Source: Oscillospiraceae bacterium
GTDB taxonomy: Bacteria > Bacillota > Clostridia > Oscillospirales > Acutalibacteraceae
Assembly: GCA_031271865.1 (NCBI GenBank)
Contig: JAISUW010000009.1
Span: forward strand, 1-41,607
Direction of reading: 5' to 3'
DNA length: 41,607 nt
Under the pieces are notes generated by a model. That model did no database searches, had not been told where the DNA came from, and saw nothing but the letters and a program-made list of their open reading frames with translations. Below are positions 1-6,284 of this stretch, one piece after another. Numbering within the stretch: the stretch's first letter is position 1; each line of letters begins with the position of its first letter. Position numbers and translations under genes: made by a program.

Positions 1-130
1 TTCGGGTTTGTCAAGGGTTTTTTTAAAATTCACAGATTGTTCATCAAATCGGTCGAATTTTGTCGGTTTTTTTTGATTGTTGGTGGGGCGGGAAGGGAAG
101 GCAAGAGGCAGGCAGAAGAATCTGAAAGGC

Positions 131-159
131 TTGACAAGCCCTGCCTTACAGCGTATAAT
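131..159 (+). promoter_or_regulatory. Sigma-A promoter of nnrD
   Basis: TTGACA at 131-136 and TATAAT at 154-159 are separated by exactly 17 bp, a perfect consensus sigma-A promoter. The first gene downstream starts at 186, preceded by GAAAGGAG at 171-178. The 130 bases before it are T-rich and hold no gene that I can see. Confidence 0.9.
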
Positions 160-185
160 TAAGGAAAGCAGAAAGGAGTAACCGC

Positions 186-1037
186 ATGAAATTTCTCCCT
201 TACCGGCTGCCCAAACGGACGGCGGACAGCCATAAATACAGCTACGGTCATTTGCTGCTGGCGGCAGGGTCCCTGCGCTTTCCGGGCGCGGCGGTGCTGG
301 CGGCCGGAGCCGCTGTGCGTTCCGGCGCGGGCTTGGTGACGCTTGCCTTTCCGGATACCGCCTACGCGGCAATCGCGCCGCAGTCGCCGCTGACCCCTTT
401 GCTGCCGCTGCCGTCGGAAGCATCGGGGACGTTTGCACCCGAAGCGCTCCCGCTTTTACTGGAAGCTGCCGCAGGCAAAAGCGCCGCGTTGCTGGGTCCC
501 GGGTTGGGTCAGTCCGATGGGACAAGAAACCTCGTTCCCGCTTTTGTGCAAGGTGCCGAATTGCCTTTGGTGCTGGATGCCGACGCATTGAATTGCCTTG
601 CCGCGCATAAGGATATACTGCAAGAGCGTAAACACCCCACGGTGCTCACTCCCCACGGGGGCGAAATGGCACGGCTGTGCGGTTCATCGGCGGAGGAAAT
701 CCACCGCAGCAGAGCCGCCGCCGCTGAGACGCTGGCCGCAGAAACCGGTGCGGTTGTTGTCCTCAAAGGACCGCAGACCATCGTGTGCTATGCCGGACGG
801 CAGTACGTCAACACCACCGGCAATGACGGCTTGGCCAAGGGCGGTTCGGGGGACGTGCTGGCGGGACTTTTGGCAGGCTTCCTCACGCAGGGGATGGAGC
901 CGTTTGCAGCGGCGTGCGATGCAGTCTATCTGCATGGCGTTGCCGGTGTCCGGGCATCCATGCGGTTGGGTAAACGCGGCATGACCCCCTTGGATTTACT
1001 GTCGGCGCTGCAGGGTGTGCTTTTGCAACAATTGTAG
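186..1037 (+). CDS. nnrD: ADP-dependent NAD(P)H-hydrate dehydratase
   Basis: Cytoplasmic metabolite-repair enzyme that dehydrates the damaged hydrated form of NAD(P)H at the expense of ADP. The 283-aa protein is the YjeF C-terminal (ribokinase-like) domain alone; the epimerase domain (NnrE), often fused in front of it, is absent. Visible family motifs are the N-terminal YGHLLLAAGS glycine-rich strand, LDADALN near residues 128-134, TPHGGEMARL near 154-163 and the nucleotide-binding NDGLAKGGSGDVLAG near 213-227. The start follows GAAAGGAG with 7-nt spacing and a consensus promoter. The next gene starts 40 nt downstream on the same strand and may be cotranscribed. Confidence 0.93.
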   Translation: MKFLPYRLPKRTADSHKYSYGHLLLAAGSLRFPGAAVLAAGAAVRSGAGLVTLAFPDTAYAAIAPQSPLTPLLPLPSEASGTFAPEALPLLLEAAAGKSAALLGPGLGQSDGTRNLVPAFVQGAELPLVLDADALNCLAAHKDILQERKHPTVLTPHGGEMARLCGSSAEEIHRSRAAAAETLAAETGAVVVLKGPQTIVCYAGRQYVNTTGNDGLAKGGSGDVLAGLLAGFLTQGMEPFAAACDAVYLHGVAGVRASMRLGKRGMTPLDLLSALQGVLLQQL

Positions 1038-1077
1038 GGGTGCGGCTGTGCCGGCGCCCTGACAGCGGAGGCGCAGC

Positions 1078-1716
1078 ATGGCAGGCATTAATAGCGAACA
1101 TATAAACGATACAAAGAAGAGCTTTACCTACTATCTGCTGGGAGGGCTCCTCGGCTGGGAGCGGGCAGCCGCCTTCACGGCAAGGGTGCAGCGCAAGCGG
1201 CGTATGCGGTGGTTTCTGAAGGGCAGCATGAGCGTGCTGCTGGCTGTGGGCTTCCTCGCTTTGTTCTCCTGCGAAAACCCGTTCCGCGCCAAACCGCCCG
1301 CACCGCCTGCCGCTTTCTCTGCGCGGGCGGAGGTCTCCTTTGGCTCGAAGCAGTTTGTCGCGGAGATTCAGCAGGAGTCGCCGGGCATTGTGACCGCCTC
1401 CTTTACTGAGCCGAAAGAACTGCAAGGCCTGACCATCGCACAGGAAGGCTCCGCCCTGCGGGTGCGCTATGGGCAGGACGAGGTGGAGTTCCCGTCCCTC
1501 TCTGCGCTGCCGAAGACCGGCTTTCTGCCGCTCCTGCGGGAGGCTTGCTTGGAGCTCATGCAGCCCCAAAGTGTCTACACGCACCATAAGGACGACACTT
1601 GGACGGTGGACTGCAACCTCAGCGGTTTCAACGCCAAAGCCAAACTCAACAAAGACGGCTACCTCAAGACACTGGAAGTGCCTGTACTGGAGCTGATAGT
1701 GAAAATGGCGTATTGA
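1078..1716 (+). CDS. Putative lipoprotein, unknown function
   Basis: I recognise no named family. A hydrophobic segment (SVLLAVGFLALFSC) ends in a lipobox-like LFSC, after which about 140 residues have a beta-rich look (AEVSFGSKQF, IVTASFTEP, LQGLTIAQ), resembling LolA/GerS-like lipoproteins that in Clostridia often lie beside nnrD or alr; this is inference. The start at 1078 has a good GGAGG at 1067-1071, but it gives 42 residues before the signal sequence, which is unusual. An ATG at 1204 (MRWFLKG) would give a textbook lipoprotein signal peptide but lacks a ribosome binding site. It is probably cotranscribed with nnrD. The alternative is a membrane protein with a cytoplasmic N-terminus. 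Confidence 0.6.
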   Translation: MAGINSEHINDTKKSFTYYLLGGLLGWERAAAFTARVQRKRRMRWFLKGSMSVLLAVGFLALFSCENPFRAKPPAPPAAFSARAEVSFGSKQFVAEIQQESPGIVTASFTEPKELQGLTIAQEGSALRVRYGQDEVEFPSLSALPKTGFLPLLREACLELMQPQSVYTHHKDDTWTVDCNLSGFNAKAKLNKDGYLKTLEVPVLELIVKMAY

Positions 1717-1731
1717 AAGCCCGAAAGTCCC

Positions 1732-1760
1732 TTGACAATTCAAACCCAAACCGCTATAAT
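1732..1760 (+). promoter_or_regulatory. Sigma-A promoter of dtd
   Basis: TTGACA at 1732-1737 and TATAAT at 1755-1760 have a 17-bp spacer. The promoter begins 15 nt after the preceding stop codon, so dtd has its own transcription start even if upstream genes read through. Confidence 0.9.
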
Positions 1761-1793
1761 AGACAGGCAATCCAACAAGGAGAATATAGCGGT

Positions 1794-2249
1794 ATGAAAG
1801 CAGTCATCCAGCGTGCGGCGTACGCGCAAGTCACCGTGGACGGCGAGACCGTCGGCAGAATCGGGAAAGGTTTCTTGGTTCTGCTGGGCGCAGCGCAGGG
1901 GGATACGAAAAAAGAAGCCGAGCTTCTGGCGCGAAAGATCGCCAACCTCCGCGTGTTCCAAGACGCGGAAGGGAAAATGAACCTCTCCCCGCTGCAAATC
2001 GGGGCGGAGGTTCTGGTCGTATCGCAGTTCACGCTCTGCGCCGACTTGCGCAAAGGCAACCGGCCTTCCTTTATCTATGCCGCCGCCCCGGATACGGCGG
2101 AGGGTCTGTACCTATACTTCTGCGACTGCCTGCGGCGCGAGGGGATTTCCAATGTCCCGACAGGTGTCTTCGGTGCGCACATGGACGTTACGCTCTGCAA
2201 TGACGGACCGGTGACAATCTGTATGGATACTTCTTTATGGATCGGTTGA
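1794..2249 (+). CDS. dtd: D-aminoacyl-tRNA deacylase
   Basis: Cytoplasmic proofreading enzyme that hydrolyses D-aminoacyl-tRNA (and Gly-tRNA-Ala), recycling tRNA. The 151-aa length fits the DTD family. The start MKAVIQRA is the conserved N-terminus and follows AAGGAG; an upstream in-frame extension to 1599 is only an open frame running through the previous gene. The signature SQFTL lies near residues 78-82 and the cross-subunit Gly-Pro motif GPVTI near 138-142. It is monocistronic with its own consensus promoter and converges on trmL, whose stop lies 72 nt away. Confidence 0.95.
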   Translation: MKAVIQRAAYAQVTVDGETVGRIGKGFLVLLGAAQGDTKKEAELLARKIANLRVFQDAEGKMNLSPLQIGAEVLVVSQFTLCADLRKGNRPSFIYAAAPDTAEGLYLYFCDCLRREGISNVPTGVFGAHMDVTLCNDGPVTICMDTSLWIG

Positions 2250-2321
2250 CCGTACAATCGGGCAAGGGGCGGTAAACTGCCGTTCCGGCATGACTTGCAT
2301 ATATTTGTAACCGCCGGGCAT

Positions 2322-2810
2322 CTATGTGCAAAACCGGCCGGATGTCCCTTGCAAGCCCTGAAACCCTTGCTGCCGCAGGGCCTCGAATACGCCGACAGCT
2401 ACGGTATTGGAGAGGTTCAGGGAGCGAGCGCCGGGAAGCATCGGCAGACGGACGCAGTAGGGCAGGTTTTCTGCCAAGAGCGCTTCCGGGAGACCTTTCG
2501 TTTCTTTCCCAAACACCAGATAGCACCCCGGGGGATATACTGCCTGCGTATATAGCTGCGGGGCTTTGGTGGTGAAGTAGAAGTAAATGCCCGGGTTGCG
2601 TGCGGTGAAGTCCGTCCAATCGGGGTAGAGCGTCACATCCAGCTTGTCCCAGTAATCCAAGCCCGCGCGCTTGAGCTGCCGGTCGTCTATAGAAAAGCCC
2701 AGCGGTTCTATCAGGTGCAGGCGCGCCCCTGTTGCGGAACAGGTGCGGCTGATGTTGCCGGTATTCTGCGGTATCTCCGGCTCCAGCAGGACAATGTTCA
2801 ATGGCGGCAT
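2322..2810 (-). CDS. trmL: tRNA (cytidine/uridine-34-2'-O)-methyltransferase
   Basis: SPOUT-class methyltransferase that 2'-O-methylates the wobble nucleotide of leucine tRNAs using SAM. The 162-aa protein starts MPPLNIVLLEPEIPQNTGN, the strongly conserved N-terminus of the TrmL/YibK family. The SAM-binding trefoil knot shows FGKETKGLP and SLNLSNTVAVGVFEAL near the C-terminus. The start follows GAGGA with 7-nt spacing. It has its own promoter (2829-2857) and lies downstream of the ygjP-like gene on the same strand, separated by a palindromic repeat triplet. Confidence 0.93.
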   Translation of the reverse strand: MPPLNIVLLEPEIPQNTGNISRTCSATGARLHLIEPLGFSIDDRQLKRAGLDYWDKLDVTLYPDWTDFTARNPGIYFYFTTKAPQLYTQAVYPPGCYLVFGKETKGLPEALLAENLPYCVRLPMLPGARSLNLSNTVAVGVFEALRQQGFQGLQGTSGRFCT

Positions 2811-2828
2811 GGGTCAGTCCTCTTCGTA

Positions 2829-2857
2829 AGTATACATCATTTTACAGCAAAAAGCAA
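2829..2857 (-). promoter_or_regulatory. Sigma-A promoter of trmL
   Basis: On the minus strand TTGCTT (2857-2852) and TATACT (2834-2829) are 17 bp apart. It lies directly downstream of the GCCCTGAAGGGGC repeats, 19 nt before the trmL start. Confidence 0.7.
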
Positions 2858-2896
2858 GAGGTTTGTAACAGTTTCTTCCTCTTGCCACTTGGGAGG

Positions 2897-2952
2897 GTGC
2901 CCTGAAGGGGCATTGGTGCCCTGAAGGGGCATTGCGCCCTGAAGGGGCGGTT
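2897..2952 (-). repeat. Palindromic repeat triplet, copy 1
   Basis: There are three tandem units of 18-19 bp. Read on the minus strand the unit is AATGCCCCTTCAGGGCACC (two good copies at 2933-2915 and 2914-2896, and a diverged first copy). Each unit holds a small palindrome GCCC-n5-GGGC. The array begins 4 nt after the stop codon of the ygjP-like gene. The same unit, again three times and in the same orientation relative to transcription, follows secY at 33354-33409. Function unknown; a REP-like or mRNA-stabilising role is a guess. Confidence 0.85.
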
Positions 2953-2956
2953 CCCG

Positions 2957-3637
2957 CTACAACCCCAAGTGATTCAACTCCCCCTGTAGCCCTTTCAGCG
3001 CCGCGCGTTTGGTTTTCCAATCGGGGATATGCGCGGCCACAATGGACCAGAAAGCGGGGGAATGGTTCATTTCTTTTCTGTGCGCGAGTTCATGCACGAC
3101 CACATAGTCTATGACATCGTCGGGAGCGCAGAGCAAGCGATAGGAGAAATTCAGCCTGCCCTGCGCCGAGCAGGAACCCCAGCGCGTTTTGGCGCTGTTT
3201 ACAGAGACAGAAGTGATATGCACACCCATGGCCGCAGCGCGGTCGGCCGCTTTTTGCCGCAGGACAGACTGCCCAAGAGTCTTATACAAGCGGATGCAAA
3301 CCTCTCGTATCAGTTCCGGCTGAAGCGTTTCCGGGAGGCAGAAGCAGTTGCCGCGCACATAGGCTCTCCCGCCCGGCACCGGGGTAATTGTATACGGTTG
3401 CCCGAGGAAGGGAACGGCATCCCCGAAAGCAAGGGTTTCTTTCGGGGGCGGGAGTGTTTCGTGCAGGGACAGGTGCTTCTGAATCCAATCCCGCTTTTCC
3501 TGCACGAAGCTGTCGATGTCTTTTACAGGCATCCGCATGGGGGCGCGGACTTCCACGCCCCCGTTTTTGATATATATGGCACAGGTTTTGCGGTTAGAGC
3601 GTATGAGGGTATACGCTATTTCGGGCTTGGACGGCAT
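2957..3637 (-). CDS. YgjP/WLM-type metallopeptidase (M48-related)
   Basis: The protein belongs to the YgjP-like (DUF45) zinc metallopeptidase family, cytoplasmic, with substrate not established. It has 226 aa. The zinc-binding motif is VVHELAHRKEMNHSPAFW near residues 180-197, with HELAH providing two histidines and a glutamate, and a further His (NHSPAFW) as third ligand. The upstream KTRWGSCS segment is the other family signature. I start it at the ATG at 3637 because GGAGG stands 6 nt in front; the longer open frame to 3727 runs through a promoterless leader. Downstream lie the palindrome triplet and trmL. Confidence 0.85.
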   Translation of the reverse strand: MPSKPEIAYTLIRSNRKTCAIYIKNGGVEVRAPMRMPVKDIDSFVQEKRDWIQKHLSLHETLPPPKETLAFGDAVPFLGQPYTITPVPGGRAYVRGNCFCLPETLQPELIREVCIRLYKTLGQSVLRQKAADRAAAMGVHITSVSVNSAKTRWGSCSAQGRLNFSYRLLCAPDDVIDYVVVHELAHRKEMNHSPAFWSIVAAHIPDWKTKRAALKGLQGELNHLGL

Positions 3638-3750
3638 AGTTTCCTCCGCGATGCTGCGATAGAATGCGCCGGCGTTTTTTTGGCTCTGAACCCTATCATA
3701 GAAAAAAGAAAAGCGCACACGCGCCAAAACACAAATCCTTGCGGATTTAT

Positions 3751-3781
3751 GAAGAAAAAGCGAACGCTGTAGAGCGTCCGC
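3751..3781 (-). terminator. Intrinsic terminator after the XRE gene
   Basis: On the minus strand GCGGACGCT-CTAC-AGCGTTCGC (3781-3760) forms a 9-bp stem with one G-T wobble and a 4-nt loop, followed by TTTTTCTTC. It begins 6 nt past the XRE stop codon and separates that gene from the ygjP-like gene. Confidence 0.85.
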
Positions 3782-3787
3782 CGGGGA

Positions 3788-4042
3788 TTATTCAGCGTCC
3801 AATAACCAATCAACGGTAACGCCGAGTGCGCGGGAGAGGTATTTCAATTCCGTATCCGTGACAAATCGGTACTGACCCTCCAGCTTAGAGAGACCCGACG
3901 GGTTGAGGTCGAGACCTTCCAGCTGAAGGCGTTCCAATAGGTCCTTTTGCTTCCAGTGAAGTTCCTTGCGGCGTTGCTCAACGTGGGCGCCGACGATGTT
4001 GCGGTTGCCGAGAGTTTGCTGCCTGGTTCTCAAAGGGATCAT
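3788..4042 (-). CDS. XRE-family helix-turn-helix regulator
   Basis: Small DNA-binding protein of about 84 aa. The HTH runs through VEQRRKELHWKQKDLLERLQ, NPSGLSKLEGQYRFVTDTEL and ends with SRALGVTVDWLL, the usual final helix of XRE/Cro proteins. No other domain is present, so it is a Cro-like repressor or activator. Start choice is uncertain: ATG at 4042 directly abuts GGAAGGA, too close for a ribosome binding site; the TTG at 4033 lies 8 nt from it and may be the true start. An upstream ATG at 4111 overlaps the promoter -10 and is rejected. It lies downstream of sigE on the same strand but with its own promoter. Confidence 0.85.
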   Translation of the reverse strand: MIPLRTRQQTLGNRNIVGAHVEQRRKELHWKQKDLLERLQLEGLDLNPSGLSKLEGQYRFVTDTELKYLSRALGVTVDWLLDAE

Positions 4043-4101
4043 TCCTTCCGTGTGCTGCTTTGCGTTTTTTTTCAATTTAAGCGGGAGATTCGTCCTTAAC
4101 C

Positions 4102-4130
4102 ATTGTACCATAATTTCCGACAAAAAGCAA
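4102..4130 (-). promoter_or_regulatory. Promoter of XRE gene, with Spo0A-box-like motif
   Basis: On the minus strand TTGCTT (4130-4125) and TACAAT (4107-4102) are 17 bp apart, with an extended TGG before the -10. The spacer contains TGTCGGA (4122-4116), one mismatch from the Spo0A box TGTCGAA and identical to a box in the sigE promoter. The position between -35 and -10 would suit repression, but this is inference. Confidence 0.6.
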
Positions 4131-4220
4131 CATATTTTATCAAATTTCGCAAAATTTGTTTAAATTGACGAAAGCATTGTAGCATTATCACGAAATATCA
4201 ATCGAATTATGCACAAATAA

Positions 4221-4235
4221 TCGTCATTTTGACGA
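4221..4235. promoter_or_regulatory. Perfect palindrome TCGTCA-TTT-TGACGA, possible operator
   Basis: A 6-3-6 perfect inverted repeat lies in the AT-rich 278-bp gap between sigE and the XRE gene (4043-4320). A further half site TTGACGAAA occurs at 4165-4173. The palindrome lies about 90 bp upstream of the XRE promoter, so it could be the regulator's own operator. No gene is visible in this gap. The XRE link is inference from location only. Confidence 0.4.
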
Positions 4236-4320
4236 AAAGAAAGCCTCAAATCGAGACTTTCGTTCATTTGTATGAATCTATTTTTGGGCGAGGCAGCCAC
4301 AGTCTCTCTCGGAAAAAGGC

Positions 4321-5031
4321 TTAGGCAACTGCCTCCAGTTCCCGCTTGAGGCGGGCGATGATTTTCTTTTCAAGGCGGGAGATATAGGACTGCGAGATGC
4401 CCAAGAGATCGGCGACTTCCTTCTGCGTGTGTTCTTTCAAGCCGCCCATACCGAAGCGCATATACATGATTTTGCGCTCGCGATCCCCCAGCGCATTCAC
4501 GCAGCGCACGAGAGTATCCTTTTCATCTTCCTCTTCAATTTGGACGTTGATGGCATCCGCGTCCGAACCCAAGATGTCCGCCAAGAGCAGTTCGTTGCCA
4601 TCCCAGTCGGTGTTGAGGGGCTCTTCTATGGAAACATCGCCGCGGGTGGGCGCTATTTTGCGCATATGCATAAGGATCTCATTCTCCACGCAGCGGGAGG
4701 CGTAGGTTGCCAGCTTGATGTTCTTCTCCGGCTGGAAAGTTTTGACGGCCTTCATTAGACCGATGGTACCGATAGAAATCAGGTCTTCAATCCCCACCCC
4801 GCTGTTTTCAAACTTCTTGGCTATGTAAACCACAAGGCGCAGGTTGCGGGTGATGAGCAGCTCATGCACCGTGAGATCCCCTTGGCGCAGTCGCTCCATT
4901 GCCGCCGCCTCCTCTTCTTTTGACAGCGGCGTCGGCAGAGTCTGCGGTCCGTGGATATAGAAAAGGTATCCGGCGCGGCTTTTCAGGAATGCCGCTTTCA
5001 CTTTGTGAAATAAGGCTTGCATTGCGTTCAT
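4321..5031 (-). CDS. sigE: Sporulation sigma factor SigE
   Basis: Mother-cell-specific RNA polymerase sigma factor of early sporulation, made as an inactive pro-protein. The 236-aa sequence has the short pro-sequence ([22 protein letters not shown]), region 2 ([33 protein letters not shown], written here in part: [14 protein letters not shown]), the [15 protein letters not shown] segment, and region 4 ending [30 protein letters not shown] distinguishes SigE from SigK. I start it at ATG 5031, 9-10 nt after AGGGGG; ATG 5040 is too close to that site. Unusually spoIIGA, the pro-SigE protease normally just upstream, is not here, and neither is sigG: tRNA-Lys lies upstream. Its promoter looks Spo0A dependent. 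Confidence 0.95.
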   Translation of the reverse strand: MNAMQALFHKVKAAFLKSRAGYLFYIHGPQTLPTPLSKEEEAAAMERLRQGDLTVHELLITRNLRLVVYIAKKFENSGVGIEDLISIGTIGLMKAVKTFQPEKNIKLATYASRCVENEILMHMRKIAPTRGDVSIEEPLNTDWDGNELLLADILGSDADAINVQIEEEDEKDTLVRCVNALGDRERKIMYMRFGMGGLKEHTQKEVADLLGISQSYISRLEKKIIARLKRELEAVA

Positions 5032-5108
5032 AGATGTCATTCCCCCTATATTTGCTCTGTAGAATCCGGCGCGCGGGAGGCGTTTGCCTGTCCTCCGGGC
5101 TTGTATAT

Positions 5109-5153
5109 ATTGTACCACTTTCGGCAGGGCGGTTTTTGTCGGAATGTGTCGCA
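5109..5153 (-). promoter_or_regulatory. Spo0A-type promoter of sigE (spoIIG-like)
   Basis: On the minus strand an extended -10 TGG-TACAAT (5117-5109) is preceded, 22 bp away, by CCGACA (5142-5137), a -35-like hexamer. A 22-bp spacer is the known peculiarity of the B. subtilis spoIIG promoter. On the plus strand two Spo0A-box-like heptamers, TGTCGGA (5137-5143) and TGTCGCA (5147-5153), stand 10 bp apart as direct repeats (consensus TGTCGAA; one and two mismatches... the second differs at the last but one base), the first overlapping the -35. No good 17-bp -35 exists. Confidence 0.7.
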
Positions 5154-5194
5154 AGAATAAAAAATATGCTTGTCCCTTATTTCCCGGGTTTTCC

Positions 5195-5217
5195 CCGGAG
5201 GCTGTCTCCGGTTTTTT
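5195..5217 (+). terminator. Plus-strand terminator-like hairpin before tRNA-Lys
   Basis: CCGGAG-GCTGT-CTCCGG (5195-5211) is followed by TTTTTT. It has terminator form on the plus strand, but no plus-strand gene precedes it; it would stop transcripts running antisense to sigE and insulate the tRNA promoter. Confidence 0.6.
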
Positions 5218-5239
5218 GCTTCTTTTTTCCGAAAAACCC

Positions 5240-5268
5240 TTGACAAATCCCGTCCGATGGGGTATAAT
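5240..5268 (+). promoter_or_regulatory. Sigma-A promoter of tRNA-Lys
   Basis: TTGACA 5240-5245 and TATAAT 5263-5268 with 17-bp spacer, 41 nt before the tRNA. Confidence 0.92.
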
Positions 5269-5309
5269 ATATCATGTTGTCCGACCGCAACGGACGGCAT
5301 TCGGAAAAT

Positions 5310-5385
5310 GCACCATTAGCTCAGTTGGTAGAGCACCTGACTCTTAATCAGGGTGTCCACGGTTCGAGCCCGTGATGGTGTACCA
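5310..5385 (+). tRNA. tRNA-Lys (anticodon CTT)
   Basis: This 76-nt cloverleaf has an acceptor stem GCACCAT/ATGGTGT (first pair G-U), a D-arm with AGCTCAGTTGGTAGAGC, an anticodon arm CTGA-CTCTTAA-TCAG giving anticodon CTT (reads AAG), a T-arm CACGG-TTCGAGC-CCGTG, discriminator A and an encoded CCA. It is a single-gene unit with its own promoter (5240-5268) and terminator (5394-5422). Confidence 0.97.
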
Positions 5386-5393
5386 AAACAGAT

Positions 5394-5422
5394 GCCCTTG
5401 CTTGGCAAGGGCGTCTTTTATT
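5394..5422 (+). terminator. Terminator of tRNA-Lys
   Basis: GCCCTTGC-TTG-GCAAGGGC (5394-5412) is a perfect 8-bp stem followed by GTCTTTTATT. It lies 8 nt after the tRNA CCA end and also sits in the convergent gap with the minus-strand epimerase gene. Confidence 0.88.
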
Positions 5423-5433
5423 GGGTTCGCGCT

Positions 5434-6243
5434 TCACTGCTGCGTGTACAAGGCCGATTGCAAATACGCCAGCCCCTCCTGCACCGCTTTCACAGGCTTC
5501 TTGGCATTGCATTCCAAGAAGCCGTATGGCACACCGGCTGCCTCTGCCGCTTGCAGGATTTGCGGAAAGGGCAGCGTCCCGCTCCCCGGCGTGCCGTCCC
5601 GCAGCGGACGCAGTGCCAAGTCGGCAGGCAGCAGTCGGCAATCCCGCAGATGCAGGGAGCAGATGCGGTTCTTATACGCCTCCAGCAGGACAAGGATGTT
5701 CCCGCCGCCCCGCTGCGTCCAGTAGGTATCCACGGCAAAGGAAGCCTCGGTATGCTCCGCCAAGTAGGCGAACACCGTCTGACCGCCCAAAGCCTCCGGC
5801 CGCAAGAATTCATAGTGGTGGTTGTGGTGCGCGACTGCAATGCCGTAAGGCTCCATGGAAAGCCGCAGCGCCTCCAGTTCCTTTGCATACCCCACGGCAT
5901 CTACGATGCCCCCGGCTTTGTCCAAGGCACGCGCCGGCTTCAGATCCACCACGCTCGACACAAGCAGTTTTGCTCCGAGGACGCGCATATACTCCGCCGT
6001 CCCTTCCGGATCTTCGGCCGCTGTACGCAGTTTAATCTGTATGGAGGGCACGGTAATCCCCGCCGTCTCCGCGGCGACACGCACCGTATGCGCCGTCAAG
6101 GGATTGAACGGCAGCGGCAGGTAATCCACCGCCAGCTCTAGGCACGAAGCCCCCAGTGCCCGCATGGTGGCGAATACCGACACCAAGCTGCGGCCGCCGG
6201 CGAGCGTTTTCCGGACAGTATAGGTCTGTACGCCGAGTTGCAT
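5434..6243 (-). CDS. Sugar phosphate isomerase/epimerase (xylose isomerase-like TIM barrel)
   Basis: The 269-aa protein belongs to the AP-endonuclease-2/xylose-isomerase-like TIM barrel family, which isomerises or epimerises sugars, often with a divalent metal. It begins MQLGVQTYTVRKTL, the usual first strand. Likely metal-ligand positions are in AHHNHHYEF (near residue 142), FAVDTYW (near 180), CSLHLRDC (near 206) and FLECNA near the end. The ATG at 6243 follows AAAGGA; the open frame upstream runs into the GH105 gene and is rejected. It follows the GH105 gene by 41 nt in a two-gene operon, so a substrate derived from plant oligosaccharides is likely; the exact sugar cannot be told. Confidence 0.82.
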   Translation of the reverse strand: MQLGVQTYTVRKTLAGGRSLVSVFATMRALGASCLELAVDYLPLPFNPLTAHTVRVAAETAGITVPSIQIKLRTAAEDPEGTAEYMRVLGAKLLVSSVVDLKPARALDKAGGIVDAVGYAKELEALRLSMEPYGIAVAHHNHHYEFLRPEALGGQTVFAYLAEHTEASFAVDTYWTQRGGGNILVLLEAYKNRICSLHLRDCRLLPADLALRPLRDGTPGSGTLPFPQILQAAEAAGVPYGFLECNAKKPVKAVQEGLAYLQSALYTQQ

Positions 6244-6284
6244 GATTCGTTTTTTCCTTTCTCCTTCTTCCGGCAAACCGGTCT

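Noticed and set aside
45-80. Spo0A-box-like TGTCGG and GTCGAA motifs at the start of the window
   Set aside because: They do not have the 10-bp spacing, lie ~65 bp upstream of a perfect sigma-A promoter of a repair gene, and T-rich context makes chance matches likely.
883-1770. Long minus-strand open frame of 295 codons over nnrD and the lipoprotein gene
   Set aside because: It is the shadow of GC-rich plus-strand genes, with no family motifs and no ribosome binding site.
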